A stretch of DNA of 53,755 nt from Brevibacterium rongguiense (GTDB taxonomy: Bacteria; Actinomycetota; Actinomycetes; Actinomycetales; Brevibacteriaceae). The position numbers were made by a program, and so were the translations under genes. Below the pieces are notes generated by a model that worked only from the letters and a program-made list of their open reading frames with translations, ran no database searches and was not told the DNA's origin. Of the stretch, positions 14,676-24,156 are shown piece by piece. The DNA lies in contig NZ_WWEQ01000017.1 of NCBI RefSeq assembly GCF_009857845.1, forward strand, positions 1-53,755, given 5' to 3'. Position 1 is the first letter of the stretch. Each line of letters opens with the position of its first letter.

Positions 14676-15494
14676 TCACATCTCCACGGTGGCCCGGCGC
14701 AGGCCGGCGGGCAGGGGCCCGGCGGCCGCGCGGCGCGCCAGCGACTCCGGTGTGTCGAGGCCGGCGCGCACATAGCGGCCGGACCACGCGTCGAGCTCTC
14801 CGCCCGCCAGGGCGAGCGCGAGCGCCGCGACCTCCGCCGGGTCCGTCCACTCGGTGCGCTCGGCGTGGACGGGCATCGATCCTGTCATGTCGGAGCGGAT
14901 GACGCCGGGGCTGAGCTCGAAGATCCGCAGGCCGCGGTCGAACCCGTAGTGCTGGACGGAGTCCGCGAGCCGGAAGAGCGCGAGCTTCGAGGCCGAGTAC
15001 GCCGCGTAGGCGTTCGTGCCCTGCGCCCCGGACCCGGAGTTGAGGTCGATGATGCGCGCGGGCCGGCCGGTGGCCTCGGCCGTGGCCAGCAGAAGCGGCG
15101 CCAGGGCGTTGACGACCAGCAGCGGGCCGGCCACATTGGCCGCGACGACCGCGGCCAAGGACGCGGGATCGGCCTCCCAGACGGGGCCCTCCGTGGACTC
15201 GATGCGCCCGGCGTTGTTGACGAGCACCCGCAGCCGCGCGCCCAGGGCCTCCTGCGCCTCGTCGACCCGCGCGGCCAGGGCCGCGACGGAGGCCGGGTCG
15301 CCCGCATCGAGCGCGGCGCCGCTCACCCGCCCGGCCGTGTCCGCGGCCAGCTCGGCCGCGGCCGCCGAGGCGCGCTGGCCGTCGGTGGCCGTGAGGAGGA
15401 CCGCATAGCCGGCCCGGGCGAAGGCGTCCGCGAGGTGGCGGCCGATGCCGCGCGCACCACCGGTGATGACGGCGAGGTCCTGCCCGTGGTCCAT
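14676..15494 (-). CDS. Short-chain dehydrogenase/reductase
   Basis: Classical SDR, NAD(P)-dependent oxidoreductase of unknown substrate. The 272-residue protein has the cofactor motif GGARGIG (TGGARGIGRHLA), the structural VNNAG, and the catalytic YSASK; the serine preceding it lies in the NSGSG segment. The length and order of motifs are complete. The ATG at 15494 lies two bases after the pheT stop, so it is the last gene of the pheST transcript or begins a short unit with the ABC1 gene. The association with pheST is not functional in an obvious way. Confidence 0.9.
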   Translation of the reverse strand: MDHGQDLAVITGGARGIGRHLADAFARAGYAVLLTATDGQRASAAAAELAADTAGRVSGAALDAGDPASVAALAARVDEAQEALGARLRVLVNNAGRIESTEGPVWEADPASLAAVVAANVAGPLLVVNALAPLLLATAEATGRPARIIDLNSGSGAQGTNAYAAYSASKLALFRLADSVQHYGFDRGLRIFELSPGVIRSDMTGSMPVHAERTEWTDPAEVAALALALAGGELDAWSGRYVRAGLDTPESLARRAAAGPLPAGLRRATVEM

Positions 15495-15496
15495 GC

Positions 15497-18015
15497 TCAG
15501 CTCCTCACCGTCGCGCCGAAGCGCTCGGCCGCGACGGCGGTGGCCGCCTCGCGCAGCGCCGAGGCCTCAGCGGCGGTGAGCGTGCGGTCGGCGGCGCGGA
15601 ACGTCAGGCGGAACGCCAGCGACTTCTGTCCCTCGCCCACCTGGTCGCCCGTGTAGACGTCGAAGAGCTCGATGTCCTCGAGCTCGGCGCCGGCGCCGGC
15701 GCGCAGGGCCCGCGCCACCTCGGCGGCGGGGGCATCGGAGGCGACGAGCAGCGCCACGTCCTGGCGCGAGACCGGGTAGGCCGACAGCGCCCCGTCCCAG
15801 TCGCGCTCGGGCGCCTGCGCCAGCAGGACGTCGAGGTCGAACTCGAACGCCACCGTGCGGGCGGGCAGGCCGAGGTTCTCGAGGACCTTGGGGTGCAGCT
15901 CGCCGGCGTAGCCTGCGGTGGAGCCGTCGGCGAGCGCGAACCGCGCACACCGGCCGGGGTGGAACGGCGCGTGCGCGGCCGCCTCGACCTCGGCGCGCAG
16001 GCCCAGTGCGGCGATTGCCCGGCGCACGACGTCGATGGCGTCGGCCGCCTCGGCGCGCCGGCCGCTCCCCCAGCTGCCCGGGAGGTCCCAGTGGCCGGTG
16101 ATCGCGCCCGCGTAATGGTAGGGCTGGGCGGGCACCGAGGCGAAGATCCGGGAGAGCTCGTCCTCCGTGGGGTGGTAGCCCGGCTCGAAGGTCAGGCCCT
16201 CGGGCAGGGCGCCGCCCGGCAGCGTGACGAGACCCGCCTCGAAGACCGCGACGTCCTTGAACCCGCGACCGGTGTTGCGCGCCACAGCGTCGACGAGCGT
16301 GGGCAGCAGCGAGGTGCGCAGCAGGGGCTGGTCCTCCGCGAGCGGGTTGGCCAGGCGCAGGCTCGCCCGCCGGGGGTCGTCGGCCGGGATGAGCAGCGCG
16401 TCGCTGCGCGCCTCGGAGGTGAAGGGGTAGGTCAGCACCTCGGTGAGGCCCAGGGCCGCCAGCAGCTGCGAGACAGTGCGCCGGGCGCGCTGGGCACGGC
16501 TGAGCCCGGCACCGCCGGGCGCCTGCGGCTGCCGGGACGGGATCTGCTCGTAGCCGCAGACCCGGGCCACCTCCTCGATGAGGTCCTCGGCTGCCGTGAG
16601 GTCGGGCCGCCAGGTGGGGACGGTGACGGCGAGCACGGCGTCGGGGGCCGCCGCCTCGGCCTTGTCCGCGATCCGGCAGCCGACGGCCTCGAGGGCCGCC
16701 ACGACCTGGTCAGGGGTGTAGGCGACGCCCACCCGGCGCGCCGGGGCGGCCACGGGCAGCTCGATCGTGCGCGGCGCGGGCGCCTCGCCGACGACGGTGG
16801 CCGGGCCGATCGTACCGCCGCCGAGGTCGGCGATGAGCTGCGCGCAACGGCGAGCTGCCGCGGGGCCCAGTGCGGGGTCGACGCCGCGCTCGAACCGGCG
16901 CGCGGCCTCACTGGGCAGGCGATGGCGGCGGCTCGTGCGGGCCACGGTGATGGGATCGAAGTGCGCGGCCTCGACGATGACGGTGTCGGTGTCCGCCTCG
17001 ACCTCCGTGTCGGCGCCGCCCATGACGCCGGCGAGGCCGATGATCCGCTCGCCGCCGGCGTCCGCGATGAGGAGGTCCTCGGGGTCGAGGGAGCGCTCGG
17101 CGCCGTCCAGGGTGGTGAGCTTCTCCCCGGGCCGGGCACGGCGCACGACGATGGGCTCGCGCAGCTTCGCCGCATCGTAGGCGTGCAGCGGCTGGCCGAG
17201 CTCGAGCATGACGTAGTTCGTGACGTCGACGCACAGGGATATCGGCCGCATGCCGGCGTCGAGGAGGCGCTTGGCCATCCAGAACGGGGTGCGGGCGGTG
17301 GGATCGACGCCGCTGACTCGCAGCGCGGTGAAGCGATCGCAGCCGGCGGTGCCGTGGATGGGGGCCGTGTCTGCGAGCTCGACGGGGAAGCCGTCGGGGG
17401 CGGGGGCCAGTGCCTCGCCGTCGGCGGGGTCCGCGAAGGACTGGCCGGTGAGCATCGCGTACTCCCGCCCGATCCCGCGCATGGACAGCTGGTAGCCGCG
17501 GTCGGGGGTGACGTTGACGTCCAGGGTGGTGGAGTCGAGTCCGAGCAGCGCCTTCGCATCGTCTCCGGGCGAGGCGTCCAGGCCCCAGTCGGCCAGCACG
17601 ATGATGCCGTCGTGGTCCTCGCCCAGGCCGAGTTCGCGCGCGCTGCAGATCATGCCGTCGGAGACGTGGCCGTAGGTCTTGCGGGCCGCGATCGCGAACC
17701 CTCCGGGCAGCACCGAACCGGGCAGGGCGGCGGCGACGAGATCGCCGACGGCGAAGTTGTGGGCGCCGCACACGATACCGCGGGGCGAGTCCTCTCCCAC
17801 GTCCAGCTGGCACCAGTTGACGGTCTTGCCGTTCGAGTGCTCCTCCGGCTCCATGGCGAGCACGCGCGCGACGACGAGCGGACCGGTCACGGCGGGGCCG
17901 AAGAAGTCCTCCTCCTCCAGGCCGATGCCGGCGAGGTCCGCGGCGAGGCGGTGCCAGTCGCCGGCGTACGGGGACAGGTCGACGTACTGGCCGAGCCATT
18001 CCAGCGGGACGCGCA

Positions 18016-18016
<1 letters not shown>
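15497..18016 (-). CDS. pheT: Phenylalanyl-tRNA synthetase beta subunit
   Basis: Beta chain of the (alpha-beta)2 class II phenylalanyl-tRNA synthetase, carrying editing and tRNA-binding parts. The 839-residue protein shows the N-terminal EMAP-type tRNA-binding domain (from about residue 40), the B3/B4 editing region, the B5 domain, the inactive catalytic-like core, and the C-terminal ferredoxin-fold anticodon-binding domain (ending near GATVRS). The ATG shares one base with the pheS stop (TGATG), so the chains are translationally coupled. Length is typical of actinobacterial PheT. Confidence 0.97.
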
Positions 18017-19155
<1,139 letters not shown>

Positions 19156-19244
19156 GCGAGTGCGCCCCGGTGGGCGCGGCGCCGTCCGCGTCGGCGACGG
19201 TGCCCCGCCGGATGCGCGGCGGGCGGGCCGGGCACAATGGGCGC

Positions 19245-19907
19245 ATGTCCGCTCCCGCCGTGCCTCGGCCACCGCTTGTCAGCCTGCCTGCCCTCACCCC
19301 CGGCCTGCCCGGTGACCTGGGGCCCGAGGACCGGGTGGACGGCCTCGAGTTCGCCGACCTCGAGCTGGGCCCGGGCAGCGCCCGGGCCGCCAGCGTGCTC
19401 GACTGCCGGTTCGCCTCGTGCGAGTTCGCCGGCCTCGATCTCGAGCTCGCCGCGCTCACGGGCTGCGCCTTCGACCGCTGCGCCGCGGCCGGCCTGGCGC
19501 TCGTGCGCTCCCGGCTGTCCAATGTGCGCTTCGACGGGTGCCGGGTGGGCAGCCTCGAGGCCTACGGCGCCGCGTTCGAGCGCGTCGAGTTCGCCGCGTG
19601 CCGGCTGGGGTATGTGAACCTGCGCGGGGCCGTGCTGCGCGATGTGCGCTTCGAGCAGTGCCGGATCGGCGAGCTCGATCTGGGCCAGGCCACGGCCGCG
19701 CGCGCGGCGTGCCCGCAGTCCGAGCTCGAGGCGCTCGAGGTGGTGGGGGCAGCGCTGGCCGACGTCGACCTGCGCGGCGCGAGCATCGGGCGCATCACGG
19801 GGCTGCGCGGGCTGGCCGGCGCCACGCTCGACGAGCAGCAGGTCGCCCTGCTCGCACCGGCCCTGGCCGCGGAGTTCGGCATCCGGATCGGCGATCCCGT
19901 GCCCTGA
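19245..19907 (+). CDS. Pentapeptide-repeat protein
   Basis: 220 residues, probably cytoplasmic (no signal peptide or membrane segment). From about residue 40 to 190 it runs as degenerate pentapeptide repeats with a bulky or leucine residue every fifth position (for example VRFDGCRVGSLEAYGAAFER and VDLRGASIG), which fold as a right-handed quadrilateral beta helix. Many such proteins have no known role; some protect DNA gyrase, but nothing here shows that. A CACAAT -10-like hexamer ends six bases before the ATG and there is no good ribosome site, suggesting a leaderless message. It is divergent from pheS and convergent with the surface-protein operon. Confidence 0.8.
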   Translation: MSAPAVPRPPLVSLPALTPGLPGDLGPEDRVDGLEFADLELGPGSARAASVLDCRFASCEFAGLDLELAALTGCAFDRCAAAGLALVRSRLSNVRFDGCRVGSLEAYGAAFERVEFAACRLGYVNLRGAVLRDVRFEQCRIGELDLGQATAARAACPQSELEALEVVGAALADVDLRGASIGRITGLRGLAGATLDEQQVALLAPALAAEFGIRIGDPVP

Positions 19908-19962
19908 GCGGCCGAGCGGCTGCACCACGGGTGCGGCGGTGTGCGAGTCGGCCGCGGGGGGG

Positions 19963-20021
19963 GGCGCCTGCGCGGCGAGCTGGGACTCAGCGGCGAGCTT
20001 TGAGTCAGCGCCGCAGGCGCC
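19963..20021. terminator. nested hairpin between convergent genes
   Basis: Perfect 10-bp arms GGCGCCTGCG (19963-19972) and CGCAGGCGCC (20012-20021) enclose a second 6-bp pair, GACTCA (19984-19989) with TGAGTC (20001-20006). It lies between the convergent pentapeptide gene and the LPXTG-type gene, overlapping the last codons of the latter, and fits a bidirectional terminator. A 9-base G run (19956-19964) precedes it. Confidence 0.55.
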
Positions 20022-20835
20022 TGCGGCCCAGGACGACGAGCAGCAGGCCGACGCCCACGCACGCCGCCGCGGCGAGCAGGGTCGACAGCGCCTGCGCGCC
20101 CGTGCGCGGCAGCGGGGAGCCGGGGCCGGGGTCCGGGCCGACCTCGGCCGGGCGATTCGGGCCGGCGGTGGCGGTGGGGTGCCCTGGTTCGGCTGCGGTG
20201 GCGCTCGGCCCGCTGGACGGTCGGCGGTCGGGCGTGTCCGAGGACGGCTGGGGCGGGCGCGAGTGCGATGACGTCGGTGCGGGGCTGCTCGGGCTGGGAG
20301 CAGGTTGGTCAGACCCCGACAGCAGCAGCGAGAGCGCCACGCGGATGTCTGCGTCTTCGCTGCGGTTGCCGGACCCCAGCGGCAGTGCGGCCGTGACGCT
20401 GGCGCGGGCGACATGTCCGGGTGCCAGTGTGCCGAGGTCGATCGTCAGCGGCTCGTGGCGCAGCGCAGCCGCGGTGCTGTGGCGGCTGCCGGCCCGAAAC
20501 ACCAGGTCGTCGTCGAAGCCACGCGGATTGCGGCCGCCGTTCCAGGCCATCCTGAGCGCCGCCCGGAGGGGCTGGTCGCTGACATTCTTCACCCACAGGG
20601 TCTCCGTCTCCTCAGCGCCGGGGGCCATTCGCGGCTTCCGGGAGAAGAGCGGGTGCGGCAGGTTCGCCGCGAAGTGCGTGCCGTCCACCGAGACGCGGGC
20701 ACGAGGGGCCGCACCGGCACCGGAAGCCGCCATCGCCACTCCCCCCGTGCCGACGCCCGCTGCCCCGCCGACGAGCAGGCAGGCGAGCGCCGCGCTGCTC
20801 GCGGCGCGCTGGACGCGGCGCCCCCTAGCTCTCAC
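20005..20835 (-). CDS. LPXTG-type wall-anchored protein of the SipW-like operon
   Basis: 276 residues, predicted exported and sortase-anchored. It has a basic N-terminus and a hydrophobic signal segment (about 12-38), a beta-rich domain (about 45-175) with the APGAEETETLWVKN pattern seen in TasA-like exported proteins, a Pro/Ser/Thr stalk (about 176-240), the sorting motif LPRTG (242-246), a hydrophobic helix (249-270) and an RRRLRR tail. The GTG at 20835 is chosen because GGGAGG lies five bases upstream; it overlaps the signal peptidase gene by 11 bases. No sortase is encoded in the window. It is the last gene of the operon and likely the wall anchor for its products. Confidence 0.8.
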   Translation of the reverse strand: MRARGRRVQRAASSAALACLLVGGAAGVGTGGVAMAASGAGAAPRARVSVDGTHFAANLPHPLFSRKPRMAPGAEETETLWVKNVSDQPLRAALRMAWNGGRNPRGFDDDLVFRAGSRHSTAAALRHEPLTIDLGTLAPGHVARASVTAALPLGSGNRSEDADIRVALSLLLSGSDQPAPSPSSPAPTSSHSRPPQPSSDTPDRRPSSGPSATAAEPGHPTATAGPNRPAEVGPDPGPGSPLPRTGAQALSTLLAAAACVGVGLLLVVLGRRRLRR

Positions 20836-21475
20836 GACCGCCTCCCTGCCGGGCGGGCCGGTTGGCGGCAGGGGTGTGCGCGGACCGGCCGAGGGCATCG
20901 CTCGGGGCTGATTCCCTGGGCTCTGCGCTCGGCGCGCCTGAGCCCGGCCGCCCCCGCGGCGCGCGGGCAGAACGGCGCTCGACCATCAGGCGGATGACCT
21001 GCCACGCGGCATAGAGGAGGGCCAGCACGCCCAGCGCGATGATGCCGCCCAGCTTCGCCTTGCCGCCGATCGCCAGCGCGAGGCGCCCGACGAACGGCAG
21101 GTGGTAGACGAGCGTGCCGCGCACCTGCTTGCGCGCCACCGGCTCCGGGTCCGCGGCGTTGTTCGCATCGCCCTGCGTGACGTAGGAGGGGGTCCCGCTG
21201 CCGTCCTGCGAGACGCCCACGACGCGGTGGGTGACGAGCGTCGGGTCGTCGGGGTTCGGCATGAACGTGATGACCTGCCCGGCGGAGATCTGCGTGCTCT
21301 CGTCGATGGGCTTGACGTAGACCTGGGAGCCCGGCGGGATCGTGGGCTCCATGGAGCCGGTGAGCACGGTCAGCGGCACCCACCCGCACAGGCGGGGGAC
21401 GATGACCATGGCCAGCAGCAGGGCGGCCAGCAGAGCCGCGAGCCCCCACAGGACCGCCCTGCCGATGCGCGCCAT
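20825..21475 (-). CDS. SipW-like (ER-type) signal peptidase I
   Basis: Membrane serine protease of family S26. The 216-residue protein has a first transmembrane segment (about 8-28), the nucleophile Ser41 in TGSMEPTIPPG, and the GDANN box (102-106) near the end of the catalytic domain. The usual Lys general base is replaced by His83 in VTHRVVGV, which marks the SipW/archaeal/ER type rather than housekeeping LepB. A second transmembrane segment (about 144-163) and a basic, disordered tail of about 50 residues follow. The ATG shares one base with the stop of the upstream exported-protein gene, and three neighbours carry alternate signal peptides: it is very likely their dedicated processing enzyme. 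Confidence 0.9.
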   Translation of the reverse strand: MARIGRAVLWGLAALLAALLLAMVIVPRLCGWVPLTVLTGSMEPTIPPGSQVYVKPIDESTQISAGQVITFMPNPDDPTLVTHRVVGVSQDGSGTPSYVTQGDANNAADPEPVARKQVRGTLVYHLPFVGRLALAIGGKAKLGGIIALGVLALLYAAWQVIRLMVERRSARAPRGRPGSGAPSAEPRESAPSDALGRSAHTPAANRPARQGGGRES

Positions 21476-22650
21476 CACCACGTGGGCCCCGGCATGTTCG
21501 GCTGGCCGGTGACCGCGTCCGGCACGGTTGCGGTGCCCGCGCACAGGTTGCCGTTGTTCACGCCGTTCCAGCTCAGCGTCCATGTCTTCGACGCGGCGAA
21601 TCGAACCGGCGAACCACCGTTCGTACCGGCGAGCACGCCGACGACGAGGAAGGCCCGCTTCACCGGGCTGGCGGTGGTCCCACCGCTCATCTGTGCGCGG
21701 TCCACCCCGATCGAGCGTGCACCGGTGGGGATATTCGTGCCGTTGAGTTTGCCCTCGTAGCTGTAGAGGTTCGACGTCAGTTTGCTGAAGCTCTGGCCGT
21801 TGGCGCTCGTCCACAGTTCCCAGTGGTCGACAGCGCTCACGGTGCTCGCAGAAACTGAACTCTCCCACTCCCCCAACCAGTTCCAGTAGAGCCGACTGCG
21901 CGAGCCATCTCGTACACACCCGGGCACGGCACTGGCGTCCGCCTTTGCCGCATTGGGCACCGGCTGCGGCAGCCCGATGCGGTAGTACGCGGGAACGGTG
22001 CCCGACTCGGCGCCGGTGGTGGTGGAGTACTGCTGCTCCGTCTTGTACGCGGTCTGCACCTTGATGCCGCCGCCGGCCAGCTGCTTGAGGATCTCCGCTC
22101 GCTGCGCGCCGTTGTCGGAGCCCAGGGCCAGCGCGAAGTCGACGCAGACGTGCCGGGTCTCCCCCGCTGCCAGGGTGACGGCCGTGCCGGCCGGAGCGGT
22201 GTACTTCCCGCCCGAGGCGGCTGCGCTGTCCGCGCCCTTGATCGGCCAAAGCTCGGTGCGGGTCCAGTCGGTGCAGTCCTTGCCCTGCGCCGCGAGGTTG
22301 TACGTGATCTTCGCGCGGAAGACCGGATCGAGCGTTTTGTCCGGATAGGCGTAGCGGGAGGAGACCGTCGAGGACTGGATGAGCACGCGGCGGCTGAGCG
22401 TCCGCGAGTCGTTGACGAGCGCGAAGTCCGTGTCGTTCCACACGCGGCCGGCGGGATCGTTGTTCGCTCTCTGGGTCGAGGCATCCGCCGCGGAGATCGT
22501 GAAACCGTCTGAGGTGCCCGAGGCGCCGTCGCCGCCGGGCCGGGCGAACCACTTCGCTGCGGTGCTGCCCTGGGAACCCAGCACCGCAGCGCACAGGAGC
22601 AGCAGGATCGCGACGGCGGTGGCGGGGACCACCCAGCTGCGTCTGCTCAT
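21475..22650 (-). CDS. Large alternate-signal-peptide exported protein
   Basis: 391 residues, not assignable to a characterised family. It has a short basic N-terminus, a hydrophobic stretch (about 6-27) and GSTAAKWF (about 28-35), the A-K-W pattern shared with the other exported proteins of this operon and typical of SipW-processed precursors. The rest is polar and beta-prone, rich in Ser, Thr, Gly and Asn, with four cysteines (in GKDC, HVCV, PGCV and GNLC) that could form two disulfides. There is no membrane anchor or sorting signal, so it is probably released or assembled. It starts 50 bases after the previous gene's true stop and ends in the TGATG junction with the signal peptidase. A structural or matrix role is an inference from context. 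Confidence 0.75.
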   Translation of the reverse strand: MSRRSWVVPATAVAILLLLCAAVLGSQGSTAAKWFARPGGDGASGTSDGFTISAADASTQRANNDPAGRVWNDTDFALVNDSRTLSRRVLIQSSTVSSRYAYPDKTLDPVFRAKITYNLAAQGKDCTDWTRTELWPIKGADSAAASGGKYTAPAGTAVTLAAGETRHVCVDFALALGSDNGAQRAEILKQLAGGGIKVQTAYKTEQQYSTTTGAESGTVPAYYRIGLPQPVPNAAKADASAVPGCVRDGSRSRLYWNWLGEWESSVSASTVSAVDHWELWTSANGQSFSKLTSNLYSYEGKLNGTNIPTGARSIGVDRAQMSGGTTASPVKRAFLVVGVLAGTNGGSPVRFAASKTWTLSWNGVNNGNLCAGTATVPDAVTGQPNMPGPTW

Positions 22651-22700
22651 GGTGTGCCTTCCTGCTGGGACTGCGGGGGTGCGGCGGGGGCGGGCGGGGC

Positions 22701-23319
22701 TCATCCGGCCTGGGTGACGCTGACGGACAGCGCGCCCAGGCTGTAGGCCTTCGATGCGTAGGCCGCCGGCCACTGCTTGGGGGTCGTCACGGTCGTGACG
22801 GCGCGCCAGGTCGCCTGCTGGGCGCTGGCCGGATCGCTGCCGCGCACGCGCACCGGCGGGGTGACCGCCGTTCCGGCGCGGGTGAGCGTCGAGGTGACAG
22901 TCGTCTCGGGGGGGCAGCCCGGCCTTGGCGGGCTCGCCGTCCAGGGTGACGTCGGCGGCGAGGTTGTCGCCCGCCGCGCTCACCGTGAACTCGTTGGCGA
23001 TGACGATCCGGTCACCGGGCACCAGCGCCACGTCGGCCAGCTGGGCGGGGGTGAACGACCGGCACTCCTGGTAACCCGCGGCCGGGGTGCAGGCCGTGCC
23101 CGTGTCGAGCGCGGTCCGCTGACCGGCGGGGATCATGCTCTGGAGTTCGTAGCCCACCCGCGTGGACGTCGCGCTCAGGTGGCCGGTTCCGATGTCTGCC
23201 GAGCCGACCGGGCTCGCGGCTGTCCAGCGGGCGAGCGTGGTGCCGGTCGGCCCGAGGAGCAGCAGCGCGCAGCCGGCCGCGCAGGCGGCGGCCCACGGCC
23301 GGATGCGGCGCAGTCCCAT
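22701..23319 (-). pseudogene. Alternate-signal-peptide exported protein, frameshifted at a C7 tract
   Basis: The gene encodes about 205 residues if one base is removed. The first part (from the ATG at 23319) has a signal segment ending LARWTAASPVG, followed by IGTGHLSATS and LVPGDRIVIANEFTV, matching the TasA-like pattern of its neighbour at 23353. At 22908-22914 a run of seven C on the coding strand throws the frame; with six, it continues sensibly (ETTVTSTLTRAG onward) to SVSVTQAG and a stop at 22701. With seven, reading continues without a stop and joins the next gene in frame, giving a 614-residue fusion. It could be a sequencing error, a pseudogene, or a phase-variable tract. Confidence 0.75.
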
Positions 23320-23352
23320 GGGAGTCCTCAGGCTGTGGAACGGCGGTCAGGG

Positions 23353-23934
23353 TCAGGCCGGGTTGTTGTCCTGGATGAGCTCGACCTTCGTCTCCTTGAG
23401 GTTGACGCTGCCGTCCTCGCCCTGGGATTTCCACCAGTTGGACTTGTCGTCCGCCGGCTTCGCGCCATCGGTGGTGAGCGGGAATTCGATGACGGCGGAG
23501 ACGTTCACCGCGGTCGAATCGCCGGACTTGACCTGCTTCGCCGCGTCCTCGCCTCCCACCTTCGTCGTGACCTTGACGATCTTCGCCAGGTCGCCGGTGA
23601 CCGTGTTGGCCGTGTTGACCTTGAGCGTGGCGGTGAGGTTGTCGCCCACGAGGTCCGGGGTGACCGTCGCGGTGTAGGTGACCTTGTCGCCGGGGACCAT
23701 CTTGAACGCGGTGGGGTCGATGGTCTTGTCGCCGTGGTTGGAGTCGACCCACTTGGGGTTGGCGACCGTGAAGTTCAGGTGGCCGGACTGGAGGTTGCCC
23801 CCGCCGATCTCCTGCTCCTCGTACCACTTGGCGAACGTCGTGGCGCCGCCGGCCAGGAGGGCGATGCCCACGGCGGCCGCGGCGACGGCCTTGGCTGCGC
23901 GGCGGTTCTTCTTGGGCTGTGCGTGTGTGCTCAT
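23353..23934 (-). CDS. Alternate-signal-peptide (TasA/camelysin-like) exported protein
   Basis: 193 residues, first gene of the operon. The N-terminus has a KKNRR basic block, a hydrophobic stretch (about 15-34) and TTFAKWYEE, the form of signal recognised by SipW-type peptidases. The mature part begins with GGGNLQSGHLNFT and continues MVPGDKVTYTATVTPDLVGD, a pattern of TasA/CalY-type beta-sandwich proteins that polymerise into fibres. No cysteine, no C-terminal anchor. It is highly charged and lysine-rich for this genome. By analogy it may be the major fibre subunit; there is no direct evidence for polymerisation. A -10-like TAGAAT lies about 80 bases upstream. Confidence 0.82.
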   Translation of the reverse strand: MSTHAQPKKNRRAAKAVAAAAVGIALLAGGATTFAKWYEEQEIGGGNLQSGHLNFTVANPKWVDSNHGDKTIDPTAFKMVPGDKVTYTATVTPDLVGDNLTATLKVNTANTVTGDLAKIVKVTTKVGGEDAAKQVKSGDSTAVNVSAVIEFPLTTDGAKPADDKSNWWKSQGEDGSVNLKETKVELIQDNNPA

Positions 23935-24014
23935 GCGTGACTCCGGCTTCGTGGCCGAACGGTGGGGATGTTCGGACTTCGGCCGCCCCGTGCGGGCTCT
24001 CAGCCCGCCCCCAA

Positions 24015-24020
24015 ATTCTA
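24015..24020 (-). promoter_or_regulatory. candidate promoter of the surface-protein operon
   Basis: On the minus strand TAGAAT (five of six -10 bases) lies 80 bases upstream of the first gene. No convincing -35 is seen at 16-18 bases. The region from 23935 to 24123 holds no gene and is less GC-rich around 24055-24080 than its surroundings. Confidence 0.4.
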
Positions 24021-24123
24021 TCCAGCGGGGCGGTCACCAGCGGCGTTGCACACTAAGCGAACGATCACTCTTTTCCTGCGAACGCGGAACCGCCGCTCCA
24101 GCCCACCCCCGCGCAGCCATGCG

Positions 24124-24155
24124 CGGCACTGCGGCGCTGCGCCGCAGCGGTGCCG
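24124..24155 (-). terminator. candidate terminator after the SpoU methyltransferase
   Basis: An imperfect GC-rich inverted repeat (CGGCAC-TGCGGCGC against GCGCCGCAGCG-GTGCCG, with a three-base bulge) begins right after the methyltransferase stop at 24157. It separates trmH from the surface-protein operon. Confidence 0.4.
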
Positions 24156-24156
24156 T

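Noticed and set aside
19956-19964. Nine-base G run as a phase-variation site
   Set aside because: It is outside any gene, between a terminator stem and the pentapeptide-gene stop, with no promoter nearby.
21475-23319. A single 614-residue exported protein
   Set aside because: The middle part (from about residue 131 to 223) is out-of-frame reading of a normal gene; the six-C frame gives a sensible protein end and a normal start for the next gene. Kept only as a possible slippage product.
24055-24080. Less GC-rich patch as a second promoter of the surface operon
   Set aside because: No hexamer pair with 16-18 base spacing was found; too weak to list.
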